This document shows, in pieces, positions 7,644 through 16,522 of a stretch of DNA of 64,000 nucleotides. Position 1 is the stretch's first letter, and the number at the start of each line of letters is the position of its first letter. Source of the stretch: DATCLS01 sp036563805. Lineage in GTDB: Bacteria > Actinomycetota > Acidimicrobiia > Acidimicrobiales > VFJN01. The notes under the pieces were generated by a model. The model did not search any database, had not been told where the DNA came from, and saw only the letters and a list, made by a program, of their open reading frames with translations. The DNA is taken from assembly GCA_036563805.1 (NCBI GenBank), contig DATCLS010000056.1, forward strand, positions 8,542 through 72,541. The letters run 5' to 3'. Both the position numbers and the translations under genes were made by a program.

Positions 7644-9011
7644 ATGGCGACCTGGCAGCCCACCCGGCGATCGGACGCGGCCGACGTCGCGCTGACCGCG
7701 GTCCTGGGCGCCACGGCCGCCGTGTCGCTGCACATCGGCGGCGACCCGCTGATCGTGCCGGCCGAGATGGCCGACTACCACCGGCCGCTCGGCATCGCCG
7801 TCGTCACCCTGATCGTGGCGCCCCTGGCCGTGCGCCGGCGGTTCCCGCTCACGGTCCTGGCCGTGGTGACGGCCGCCTACGTGCCGTTGAGCCTCGGCCG
7901 CGTCCCCGAGCTGTCGGTGGCGCCCATCGCCTACTTCATCGCCTTCTACACCGCCGGGGCCTACGGCGGGCGCCGCCGCGAGCTGGTCCGCCTGGCGGCC
8001 GTGATCGTCATCTTCGCCCTGGTCGTCGAGGGCATCGCCGCCTCCAGCGACAGCTACGAGGGCAACGTCAACCCCTGGCTGATCAACATCCTCACGGCGG
8101 TGCAGAACCTCTTCTACCTGGCCGCCGCCTGGCTCCTCGGCGACCTGGCCCGAACCGGCCGGGAGCGAGAGGCGAAGCTGGTGGCGCAGGCCGACGCCCT
8201 GCGGGCCGCCCAGGCCGAGCGCGCCCGGCGGGCGGTGGTCGACGAGCGGGTGCGCATCGCCCGCGAGCTGCACGACGTGGTCGCCCACCACGTGAGCGTC
8301 ATGGGGGTCCAGGCCGGCGCCGCCCGGCGGGTGCTCGACGCCCGCCCCGAGGCCGTGCCGGAGCTGCTGGGCTCGATCGAGACGGCGAGCCGGCAGGCGG
8401 TGGGCGAGCTGCAGCGCACGCTGGGCCTGCTCCGGGCCGACCCCGGCGCGTCCGGAAGCGGCGCCCGGGACGGCCGCCGGATCGGTGACGCCTACCCGGG
8501 CGGTGACGGCGACCGCGATGGCCAGCCCAGCCTCGCCCAGCTCGACGCGCTGGTCGGCCAGATGCGCGACGCCGGGCTCGACGTGGACGCCTCGGTCGAG
8601 GGCAGCACCGCCGGGCTGCCGGCGGCCGTCGACCTGTCGGCCTACCGGATCGTCCAGGAGGCACTGACCAACACGCTGAAGCACGCCGGGGCCGGCACCG
8701 CGGCCCGGGTCCAGGTGGCCCGGCGGGCCCGGGCGCTCGAGATCACGGTGGCCGACGACGGCCGGGCGGGCGGCGGCGACCCGGCCGGCACCGGCCCAGA
8801 CGGCGACGACGACGGCGGGCCCGGGGCCGAGGCCGGCGCTGGCACGGTCACCGACGGTACCGACAGCTCCGGCGGGACCAGCGGCCACGGCCTGCTCGGC
8901 ATGCGGGAGCGGGTGGCCCTGCTGGGCGGGGAGCTGAAGTACGGCCGGGCCCGGGGCGGCGGGTTCGAGGTCCGGGCCTGGCTGCCCCTCCCCGCCGGGG
9001 GTGAGGCGTGA
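7644..9011 (+). CDS. Two-component sensor histidine kinase (HisKA_3 family)
   Basis: 455 aa membrane kinase. About five hydrophobic segments lie between residues 12 and 165 with no large extracellular sensor domain, then a coiled linker, the HisKA_3 dimerisation domain with phospho-accepting His210 in ARELHDVVAHH, and a HATPase_c domain (YRIVQEALTN, VADDGR, GHGLLGMRERV). A Gly/Asp-rich insertion of about 35 residues interrupts the ATPase lid region. The stop overlaps the response-regulator start (GTGA), so the pair is translationally coupled. The ABC exporter genes downstream are the obvious candidate target. Confidence 0.93.
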   Translation: MATWQPTRRSDAADVALTAVLGATAAVSLHIGGDPLIVPAEMADYHRPLGIAVVTLIVAPLAVRRRFPLTVLAVVTAAYVPLSLGRVPELSVAPIAYFIAFYTAGAYGGRRRELVRLAAVIVIFALVVEGIAASSDSYEGNVNPWLINILTAVQNLFYLAAAWLLGDLARTGREREAKLVAQADALRAAQAERARRAVVDERVRIARELHDVVAHHVSVMGVQAGAARRVLDARPEAVPELLGSIETASRQAVGELQRTLGLLRADPGASGSGARDGRRIGDAYPGGDGDRDGQPSLAQLDALVGQMRDAGLDVDASVEGSTAGLPAAVDLSAYRIVQEALTNTLKHAGAGTAARVQVARRARALEITVADDGRAGGGDPAGTGPDGDDDGGPGAEAGAGTVTDGTDSSGGTSGHGLLGMRERVALLGGELKYGRARGGGFEVRAWLPLPAGGEA

Positions 9012-9673
9012 GCACCCCGATCCGCGTCGGCATCGTCGACGACCAGGACCTGGTTCGGGCCGGCTTCCGGCTCATCCTCGAGGCCGAGCCCGACATGGAG
9101 GTCGTGGGCGAGGCCGGGGACGGCAACGCCGCCCTGGACATGGTGGCCCGCCACCGCCCCGACGTCGTGCTGATGGACATCCAGATGCCGGTGCTCGACG
9201 GCATCGCCGCCACCGAGCGCCTGGCCGGCGAGACCCGGGTCGTGATCCTCACGACGTTCGAGCGCGACGACTACATCGTCGGGGCCGTCCGGGCCGGGGC
9301 CAGCGGCTTCCTGGTCAAGAACGCCCCGCCCGAGGAGCTGATCGCCGCCGTGCGCGTCGTGGCCGAGGGCGACGCGCTGCTGTCGCCGTCGGTCACCCGC
9401 CGGGTGCTCGAGCGCCTGACCGACGGGGCGCCCGACGCCGCGGCCGCCGCCCGCCTCGACGAGCTGACCGAGCGCGAGACCGAGGTGCTGCGGCTGGTCG
9501 CCGCCGGCCTGTCCAACGCCGAGATCGCCGAGCGCCTGCACTTGGGCGAGGCCACCGTCAAGACCCACCTGTCGCGGGTGCTGACGAAGCTCCAGCTCCG
9601 CGACCGGGTCCAGGCGGTCGTGTTCGCCTACGAGAGCGGCCTGGCCCGGCCCGGCTCCCGTGGCCAGGTGTAG
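9008..9673 (+). CDS. NarL/FixJ-type response regulator
   Basis: 221 aa. Receiver domain with acidic pair Asp11-Asp12, phosphorylation site Asp57 in VLMDIQMP, conserved Thr in ILTTF and Lys in FLVKN. The C-terminal LuxR-type helix-turn-helix (LTERETEVLRLVAAGLSN, EATVKTHLSRVLTKL) binds DNA. Cognate partner of the overlapping kinase gene. A tandem dyad array starts just after its stop codon and precedes the ABC exporter operon, a plausible binding region (inference). Confidence 0.95.
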   Translation: MSTPIRVGIVDDQDLVRAGFRLILEAEPDMEVVGEAGDGNAALDMVARHRPDVVLMDIQMPVLDGIAATERLAGETRVVILTTFERDDYIVGAVRAGASGFLVKNAPPEELIAAVRVVAEGDALLSPSVTRRVLERLTDGAPDAAAAARLDELTERETEVLRLVAAGLSNAEIAERLHLGEATVKTHLSRVLTKLQLRDRVQAVVFAYESGLARPGSRGQV

Positions 9674-9681
9674 CCCGCTGC

Positions 9682-9776
9682 GGGACGGCGTTCCCTCGCC
9701 TGGGGACGGCGGTCCCGCCCACCGGGGGGACGGCGCTTCCCTCGCCCGGGGGACGGCGGTTCCACCCGCCGGGGGA
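9682..9776 (+). repeat. Five-copy ~23-bp dyad repeat between response regulator and ABC exporter
   Basis: Core GGGGACGGCGNTTCCC recurs with its ACG at 9685, 9706, 9730, 9753 and 9776 (steps 21, 24, 23, 23 bp, about two helical turns). Individual units are dyads; the second contains GGGAC-GGCG-GTCCC, a perfect inverted repeat. The array fills the gap between the two units. Could be operators for the adjacent LuxR-type regulator or transcript hairpins. Confidence 0.65.
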
Positions 9777-9808
9777 CGTGCCGCGCCGGCGCCCGGTCGT
9801 ACAACGGA

Positions 9809-10705
9809 GTGGTGTTGGAGCTCACCGACCTCCGCAAGCGGTTCGGCGACGTCACCGCCCTCGACGGGCTGTCGATGCGCGTCGAGCCGGGCCGCGTGCA
9901 CGGCTTCGTGGGCCGCAACGGCGCCGGCAAGACGACGACCATGCGGATCGCGCTCGGCCTGCTGGAGCCCGACGGCGGCTCGGTGCGGTGGCGCGGCGCG
10001 CCGCCCACCGCGGACGACCGCCGCCGGTTCGGCTACATGCCCGAGGAGCGGGGGCTCTACCCCAAGATGCGGGTGGCCGACCAGGTCGCCTACTTCGGCG
10101 AACTGTCGGGCCTGCCCCCCGCCGAGGCCCGCGACCGCGCCCGGCGCCACCTGACCGACCTCGGCCTCGGCGAACGCCTCGCCGACCGGGCCGAGGAGCT
10201 GTCGCTCGGCAACCAGCAGCGGGTCCAGCTGGCCGCCGCCCTGGTCCAGCAGCCGGACCTGATGGTGCTGGACGAGCCGTTCTCGGGTCTCGACCCGGTG
10301 GGCGTGGACGTCCTGGCGGGCGTGCTGCGGGCCGAGGTCACCCGCGGGGCGGCGGTGGTGTTCTCCAGCCACCAGCTCGACCTGGTCGAGCGCATCTGTG
10401 ACGAGGTGACGATCGTCGACCGCGGCCGGGTGGTGGCCGCCGGCCCCATCGGCACGCTGCGGGCCGAGCGGGCCCGGCCGCTGGTGCGGGTCGAGCTGGA
10501 GGGCGGTTGGTCGCAGTGGGCCGCCGACCTGCCCGGGGCCCGGGCGGCGCGGACCGAGAACGGCGCGGTGCTCGTCGAGCTGGACAGCTGGGACGGCGAG
10601 GACCAGGCGGTGCTGGACGCGGCCCGCGCCACCGGCCGGGTGCTCCGCTTCGAACGGGTGGTCCCCTCGCTCGCCGACCTGTTCCGGGAGGTGGTGCAGG
10701 GATGA
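9809..10705 (+). CDS. ABC transporter ATP-binding protein (NatA-like)
   Basis: 298 aa ATPase of an ABC-2 type exporter. Walker A GRNGAGKT at residues 35-42, signature LSLGNQQ at 131-137, Walker B LMVLDEP around 151-157 and H-loop SSHQLD. The LSxGNQQ signature and a roughly 80-residue C-terminal tail are typical of the NatA/YhaQ branch. Start GTG at 9809 (a second GTG follows directly). The stop overlaps the permease start (ATGA), so ATPase and permease are made together. Substrate not deducible; regulation by the upstream two-component pair is likely from position. Confidence 0.92.
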   Translation: MVLELTDLRKRFGDVTALDGLSMRVEPGRVHGFVGRNGAGKTTTMRIALGLLEPDGGSVRWRGAPPTADDRRRFGYMPEERGLYPKMRVADQVAYFGELSGLPPAEARDRARRHLTDLGLGERLADRAEELSLGNQQRVQLAAALVQQPDLMVLDEPFSGLDPVGVDVLAGVLRAEVTRGAAVVFSSHQLDLVERICDEVTIVDRGRVVAAGPIGTLRAERARPLVRVELEGGWSQWAADLPGARAARTENGAVLVELDSWDGEDQAVLDAARATGRVLRFERVVPSLADLFREVVQG

Positions 10706-12006
10706 AGGCCGGCACCGTGGTGCGCCTGGTGGCCCGGCGGGAGGTCCGGGAGCGGGGCCGGTCCCGAGAGATGGCCGTGTCGACCGTGATCAGCCTGGTC
10801 GTCATCGCCGTCCTCGTCCTGGTGGCCGGCGCCGGCGACGACGGCCCGTCCTACGACGTCGGCACGGTCGGCGAACGCCCGGCGGCGGTGGCGGCCACGT
10901 TGGCCGAGCTGGCCGGAGCTGGGGCCGGGGCCGGAGACACCGTCGGCTCCGACGGCACCGCCGGGGCCGACGGCGCCGGCGAGGCGGACGACGGCGACGA
11001 CGCGGCCGACGGCACCGCCGGGTCCGACGGCGAGGCGGACGACGGCGACGAGCGGGTCGAGTTGGCGGTCGAGCGGGTGGCCGACCGGGCCGAGGCCGAG
11101 CGCCGCCTGGCCGACGGCGACCTCGACGCCGTCCTCGTCGACGACGAGATCCTGGTCGAGGACGACCTCGACCGGGAGCTCGAGTCCCTGATCCAGGCCG
11201 CCCACCGCGAGGTGGCCATCGCCGCCGCTCTGGCCGACGCCGGGGCGACGCCCGACCAGGTGGCGGCCGCCTCCCCCCGGCCGCTCGCCACACGGGCGCT
11301 CGACCCCGGGGCCGACGCCGACGACGACCGGGTCGGGCTGGCCACCATCGGCACGTTCCTCCTGTTCACCCAGCTGTTCGGCTTCGGCTACTGGGTGGCC
11401 TCGGGCATCGTCGAGGAGAAGGCGTCGCGGGTCATCGAGGTCCTGCTGGCCAAGGCCGGGCCCCGGCCGCTGCTGGCCGGCAAGATCCTCGGCCTCGGGC
11501 TGGTGGGCCTGGCCCAGCTCGTCCTGTTCGTCGGCGTGGGCCTCGGCCTGGCCGCCGCGCTGGGCACCGTCGAGCTGCCGCCGGGCACCCTGCGGGTGGC
11601 GGTCGAGCTCATCGCCTGGTTCCTGGTCGGGTTCGTGGTCTACGCGTGCGTGTTCGCCATGGGCGGGGCCATCGCCAGCCGGGTCGAGGAGCTGCAGGGC
11701 ACCACCGGGCCGATCACGCTCGTCGCCATGGGCGGATTCTTCGCCGCCCTGGCCGCCGGCAACGACCCCGAGGGCGTGGTGGCCCAGGTGGCGACGTTCG
11801 TCCCGGTGGCGGCGCCCATGGTGCTACCGATCCGCAGCGCCGCCGGCGCCCTGCCGGCGTGGCAGGCGGTCGGCGCCGTGGCGCTGGTGCTGGCGACGGC
11901 CGGGCTCGTGGTCCGCCTGGCCGCCCGGGTGTACGCCGGCGGCGCCCTGTTCACCCGGGGGCAGCTGCCGGTGCGCGACGCCCTCGCCCGGGCCGGGGAC
12001 GGTTGA
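10702..12006 (+). CDS. ABC-2 type transporter permease (NatB-like)
   Basis: 434 aa integral membrane subunit of the exporter. N-terminal TM helix at about residues 20-38, then a long extracytoplasmic domain that contains an Asp/Gly-rich low-complexity stretch (about 70-115), then a block of five or six TM helices from about residue 215 to the end, with the EEKASRVIEVLLAKAGPRPLLAGKILG segment typical of ABC-2 permeases (shown here in part: EEKASRVIEVLL). Starts at ATG 10702 inside the ATPase stop codon. Substrate unknown. Confidence 0.9.
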   Translation: MKAGTVVRLVARREVRERGRSREMAVSTVISLVVIAVLVLVAGAGDDGPSYDVGTVGERPAAVAATLAELAGAGAGAGDTVGSDGTAGADGAGEADDGDDAADGTAGSDGEADDGDERVELAVERVADRAEAERRLADGDLDAVLVDDEILVEDDLDRELESLIQAAHREVAIAAALADAGATPDQVAAASPRPLATRALDPGADADDDRVGLATIGTFLLFTQLFGFGYWVASGIVEEKASRVIEVLLAKAGPRPLLAGKILGLGLVGLAQLVLFVGVGLGLAAALGTVELPPGTLRVAVELIAWFLVGFVVYACVFAMGGAIASRVEELQGTTGPITLVAMGGFFAALAAGNDPEGVVAQVATFVPVAAPMVLPIRSAAGALPAWQAVGAVALVLATAGLVVRLAARVYAGGALFTRGQLPVRDALARAGDG

Positions 12007-12070
12007 CGCCGCGCCCGATCATCAGCCCGATGGTCCGGCCCCGGCCGGGCGACGCCCCCGGGACCGAGCC

Positions 12071-13267
<1,197 letters not shown>

Positions 13268-13272
13268 GCGGT

Positions 13273-14100
13273 CTATCCCTTCACGGCTCCGGACGTCAGG
13301 CCCGCGACGATCTTCCGCTGGAAGATCAGGACGAGCGCGATGACGGGGATCGTCACCACGACCGCCGCCGCGGAGATGGCTGCGGTGGGTTGCTGGAAGT
13401 ACGACTCGCCGGTGAAGAACGCCAGCGCCGCCGGCACCGGGCGGGCGTTGTTGGTGGCGGTGAGCGAGATGCCGAAGACGAAGTCGTTCCAGGCGAAGAA
13501 GAACGTGAGGATGGCGGCGGTGAAGACGCCGGGCGCCGCCAGGGGCACGATCACCTTGCGGAACGCCTGCCACGGTGTGGCGCCGTCCACCTGGGCCGCC
13601 TGCTCCATCTCCCACGGGATCTCCCGGAAGAAGGCCGACAGCACCCATATCGACAGCGGCAGCGTGAACGACATGTAGGGCAGGATCAACCCGATCCACG
13701 TGTCGTAGAGCCCGAGCGACCGCCACATGTCGAACAGCGGGCTGACCAGCGCCACCGTCGGGAACATGGCGATGGCCAGGGCCGTCGACAGGATCAGCTT
13801 CTTGCCCCGGAACTGGAGGCGGGCGATGGCGTAGGCGGCGAACGTCGCCAGCACCACCGATGCCACCGTGGCGATGAGCGAGATGCCGATCGAGTTGATC
13901 AGGGCCCGCTTGAACAGGTCGGTCTTGAAGACCGTGCGGTAGTTGTCCCACGACCACTCGGTCGGCAGGAACTGCTTGTTGTCGATGTCGGCGCCGGTCT
14001 TGAACGACAGCGACACGATCCACGCCACCGGGATCAGCGTGTAGACGACGATGAGGACCGCGGCGACGACCCAGCCGACCTTCTTCCAGGGGGACCTCAT
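13273..14100 (-). CDS. sugB: Sugar ABC importer permease, SugB/MalG type
   Basis: 275 aa inner-membrane permease with six predicted TM helices, the first right at the N-terminus (WVVAAVLIVVYTLIPVAWIV). Contains the cytoplasmic EAA loop EQAAQVDGATPWQAFRKVI, which docks onto SugC. Four nt separate it from sugA and five from sugC, so one polycistronic message is expected. Confidence 0.9.
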   Translation of the reverse strand: MRSPWKKVGWVVAAVLIVVYTLIPVAWIVSLSFKTGADIDNKQFLPTEWSWDNYRTVFKTDLFKRALINSIGISLIATVASVVLATFAAYAIARLQFRGKKLILSTALAIAMFPTVALVSPLFDMWRSLGLYDTWIGLILPYMSFTLPLSIWVLSAFFREIPWEMEQAAQVDGATPWQAFRKVIVPLAAPGVFTAAILTFFFAWNDFVFGISLTATNNARPVPAALAFFTGESYFQQPTAAISAAAVVVTIPVIALVLIFQRKIVAGLTSGAVKG

Positions 14101-14104
14101 CGCC

Positions 14105-14998
14105 TCACTCCCCTCGCACCTGCGACAGATCCGTCTTGAAGCCCTTGATGAACAGCGCGGCGATGCCGAGCACCGACAGGAACAGCAGGACGGACACGGC
14201 GGAGCCCAGGCCGATCTCGGTCCGGCTGATCACCTGCCGGTAGGCCAGGAACGACACGGTCTCGGTGTTCTCGGCGCCGCCGGTCATGATGAAGACCGTG
14301 TCGAAGATCCGGTAGGCGTCGAGCGTCCGGAACAGCAGGGCGACCATGATCGCGGGCTTCATGTTGGGCAGCGTCACCCGCCACAGCCGCTGCCACCACG
14401 TGGCGCCGTCGACCCGGGCGGCCTCGCCCAGCTCCTCCGGCACCTGGGCCAGGCCGGCCAGGAGCAGCAGCGAGATGAACGGCGTGGTCTTCCACACCTC
14501 GGCGAGGATGATGACCGTGAGCGCCGTCCACCGGTTGGCGAACACGTCGCTCTCGATGCCGAACAGATCGTTCACGAACCCCGAGTTGAGGTCGAAGGCG
14601 TACCGCCAGGCGAAGGCGGCCACGACCGTGATGATCCCGTAGGGCACGAGGATCGACGTGCGGACCGTGCGCCGCCCGAACACCAGGCGGTGCATGACCG
14701 AGGCGAAGGCGAAGCCGATGACCAGCTCGATGGCGACCGTGACCACCGTGATGAACACGGTGGTGAACACGTCGGTCCACCACACGCTGTCGGTCAGGAC
14801 CGTGACGTAGTTCCGCAGGCCGACGAACTCGCGGGCGTCCGGGTCGGTGATCCGGTAGCTGAACAGCGACTGGTAGACCGCCCGGAGCATCGGATAGGCG
14901 GTCACCAGCAGCATGACCCCGAACGCCGGTCCGGCCAGGTACCAGCCGAGCCGCTGCTCGTCGCGGGCCCGGGCCGTCCGCTCGCTGGTGGCCGCCAT
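14105..14998 (-). CDS. sugA: Sugar ABC importer permease, SugA/MalF type
   Basis: 297 aa permease with six predicted TM helices and the EAA loop LGEAARVDGATWWQRLWRV. Pairs with the SugB-type permease to form the translocation channel. Its ATG overlaps the lpqY stop by 1 nt (TGATG), showing translational coupling with the binding protein. Confidence 0.9.
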   Translation of the reverse strand: MAATSERTARARDEQRLGWYLAGPAFGVMLLVTAYPMLRAVYQSLFSYRITDPDAREFVGLRNYVTVLTDSVWWTDVFTTVFITVVTVAIELVIGFAFASVMHRLVFGRRTVRTSILVPYGIITVVAAFAWRYAFDLNSGFVNDLFGIESDVFANRWTALTVIILAEVWKTTPFISLLLLAGLAQVPEELGEAARVDGATWWQRLWRVTLPNMKPAIMVALLFRTLDAYRIFDTVFIMTGGAENTETVSFLAYRQVISRTEIGLGSAVSVLLFLSVLGIAALFIKGFKTDLSQVRGE

Positions 14999-16392
14999 CA
15001 GAGGAGCTGCTCGTCGTTCAGGACGCCCACGATCAGGTCGTCGGCGTCGGCGGGCGTCGAGTCGGGGTCCACGCTCCCCGGCGGGTGCCAGGTGCGCTGG
15101 ATGGCCCCGCTCACGTCCGTGTAGTACGGCGTCAGCGGGCGGGGCGTGGCGTCGTCGATCGAGTCGCGGATCAGCGACGCCATCGGATACTGCTCACGGA
15201 TGTCGGGGTCGTCGAACACCTCGGCGCGGGACCCGGGGTTCCCCTCGCCCAGCATGTACTCGATCTGGCTCTGGGTGGTCGTCAGGCACCGCACCGCGTC
15301 GACGGCCTCCTCCTGGTGGTCGCTGAACGCCCCGATGCCGAAGTTGATCCCGCCCAGCGGCGGGGCGCCCGGCTCGCCCTCCTCCACGCCGGGCACCCGG
15401 GCCCAGGCGATGTCGTCGACCACCGACTGGTCGAGCTGGCCCTCCTCGACGGCGGACTTGGCCGCCGAGTAGACGAACGGCCAGTTGAGCATGAAGCCGC
15501 CGTCCTCGGCCTCGAAGGCGGTGCGGGCCTCGTTCTCGAAGGCGTTGGTCATCCCGTCGGCCGCCGCCGGTGACCGGCCCAGGCGGCGGATGATCTCGGC
15601 GGCCCGGCGCCCGGCCTCGGAGTCGAGGGCCGGAGTGGCCTCGCGCCCGGCGTCCGGGTCCTCGATGATCTGCCCGCCGGCGCTCGCCACCAGCGAGTTG
15701 ATCACGACCGTGTAGCCCTCGTAGCGGGCCCCGGTGATCGCCACGGTCGTGTCGGTCTCCTCGGCCGCATCGATCATCTGATCCCAGGTGATCGGCTCCT
15801 CGGCCGGGTCGATGCCCGCCGCCTCGGCCACCGACCGCCGGTACCAGAGCAGCTGGGTGTTGGCGTAGAACGGCGCCACGTACAGCTGGCCGTCCCACTG
15901 GGCGGCCTCGAGCGGGCCCTCGAGCACGCCCTCGGTCAGCGGCTCGGCCTCCTCCTCGGTGAAGGGCCGCAGGAACCCGGCCGCCGCGAACTCCGGCGTG
16001 AACACCACGTCGAGGCTCATAATGTCGATCGAGCTGTCGTTGGCCGCCAGGCGGCGGACGAGCTGCTCGCGCTGCCCGCTGGCGTCGCGGGGCAGGGCCG
16101 TGGTCTCGATGCGATAGGCGCCGTCGGCCTCCTCGGTGCACCGCTCGGCCAGCGCCTCCTGCCCGCCGTTGTCGGGGTTGATGTACCAGTTGAGCGTCGG
16201 GGGGCCGCCGTCGTCGCCGCCCCCGCACGCCAGCGTGACGGCGCCCAGCAGAGCGACGGTCGCGGCCAACCCCGCACGGCGCCGCGACCTGCCTCGAACC
16301 CTCCGCCGCCCGCCTCCCTTGACGACATCAGGCAACGTTCTCGTCTCCCCCTTCCGGGAGGGGACGGTAACGCCCGCCCCGACGCTGTTCAA
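14998..16392 (-). CDS. lpqY: LpqY-like trehalose-type solute-binding lipoprotein
   Basis: Extracellular solute-binding protein, 464 aa as given. Blocks recalled from mycobacterial LpqY are recognisable: a QR-x-QL-x-RRLAANDSSIDIM-like segment followed by LDVVFTPEFAAAGF, TNTQLLWYR-like ANTQLLWYR, NWPFVY, a GGINFGIGAF strand followed by EAVRCL-like DAVRCL, and EQYPMASLIRDS. Arg-rich n-region, hydrophobic h-region, and TLAC at the lipidation site (a weak lipobox). Two TTG starts are possible: 16392 (GGAG 4 nt upstream) or 16335 (GGGGGAG 9 nt upstream), the latter giving a shorter, more usual signal peptide. First gene of the importer operon. Trehalose is inferred from similarity and gene order. 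Confidence 0.87.
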   Translation of the reverse strand: MNSVGAGVTVPSRKGETRTLPDVVKGGGRRRVRGRSRRRAGLAATVALLGAVTLACGGGDDGGPPTLNWYINPDNGGQEALAERCTEEADGAYRIETTALPRDASGQREQLVRRLAANDSSIDIMSLDVVFTPEFAAAGFLRPFTEEEAEPLTEGVLEGPLEAAQWDGQLYVAPFYANTQLLWYRRSVAEAAGIDPAEEPITWDQMIDAAEETDTTVAITGARYEGYTVVINSLVASAGGQIIEDPDAGREATPALDSEAGRRAAEIIRRLGRSPAAADGMTNAFENEARTAFEAEDGGFMLNWPFVYSAAKSAVEEGQLDQSVVDDIAWARVPGVEEGEPGAPPLGGINFGIGAFSDHQEEAVDAVRCLTTTQSQIEYMLGEGNPGSRAEVFDDPDIREQYPMASLIRDSIDDATPRPLTPYYTDVSGAIQRTWHPPGSVDPDSTPADADDLIVGVLNDEQLL

Positions 16393-16522
16393 CGAACTCC
16401 GTGATGGCCTGGCTACCCAGAGTTGCGGTCCGTTAGTCGTCGGTTGTCGGGGTTGACGTTGGGGTGATCTCGAGCCGCAGGCGGCGGGGATCCGAGGGAG
16501 CTCGGACTGTTCCCGGGGGCGG

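Noticed and set aside
16455..16460. TTGACG, a good -35 box on the plus strand
   Set aside because: No -10 at 16-18 nt and no plus-strand gene follows.
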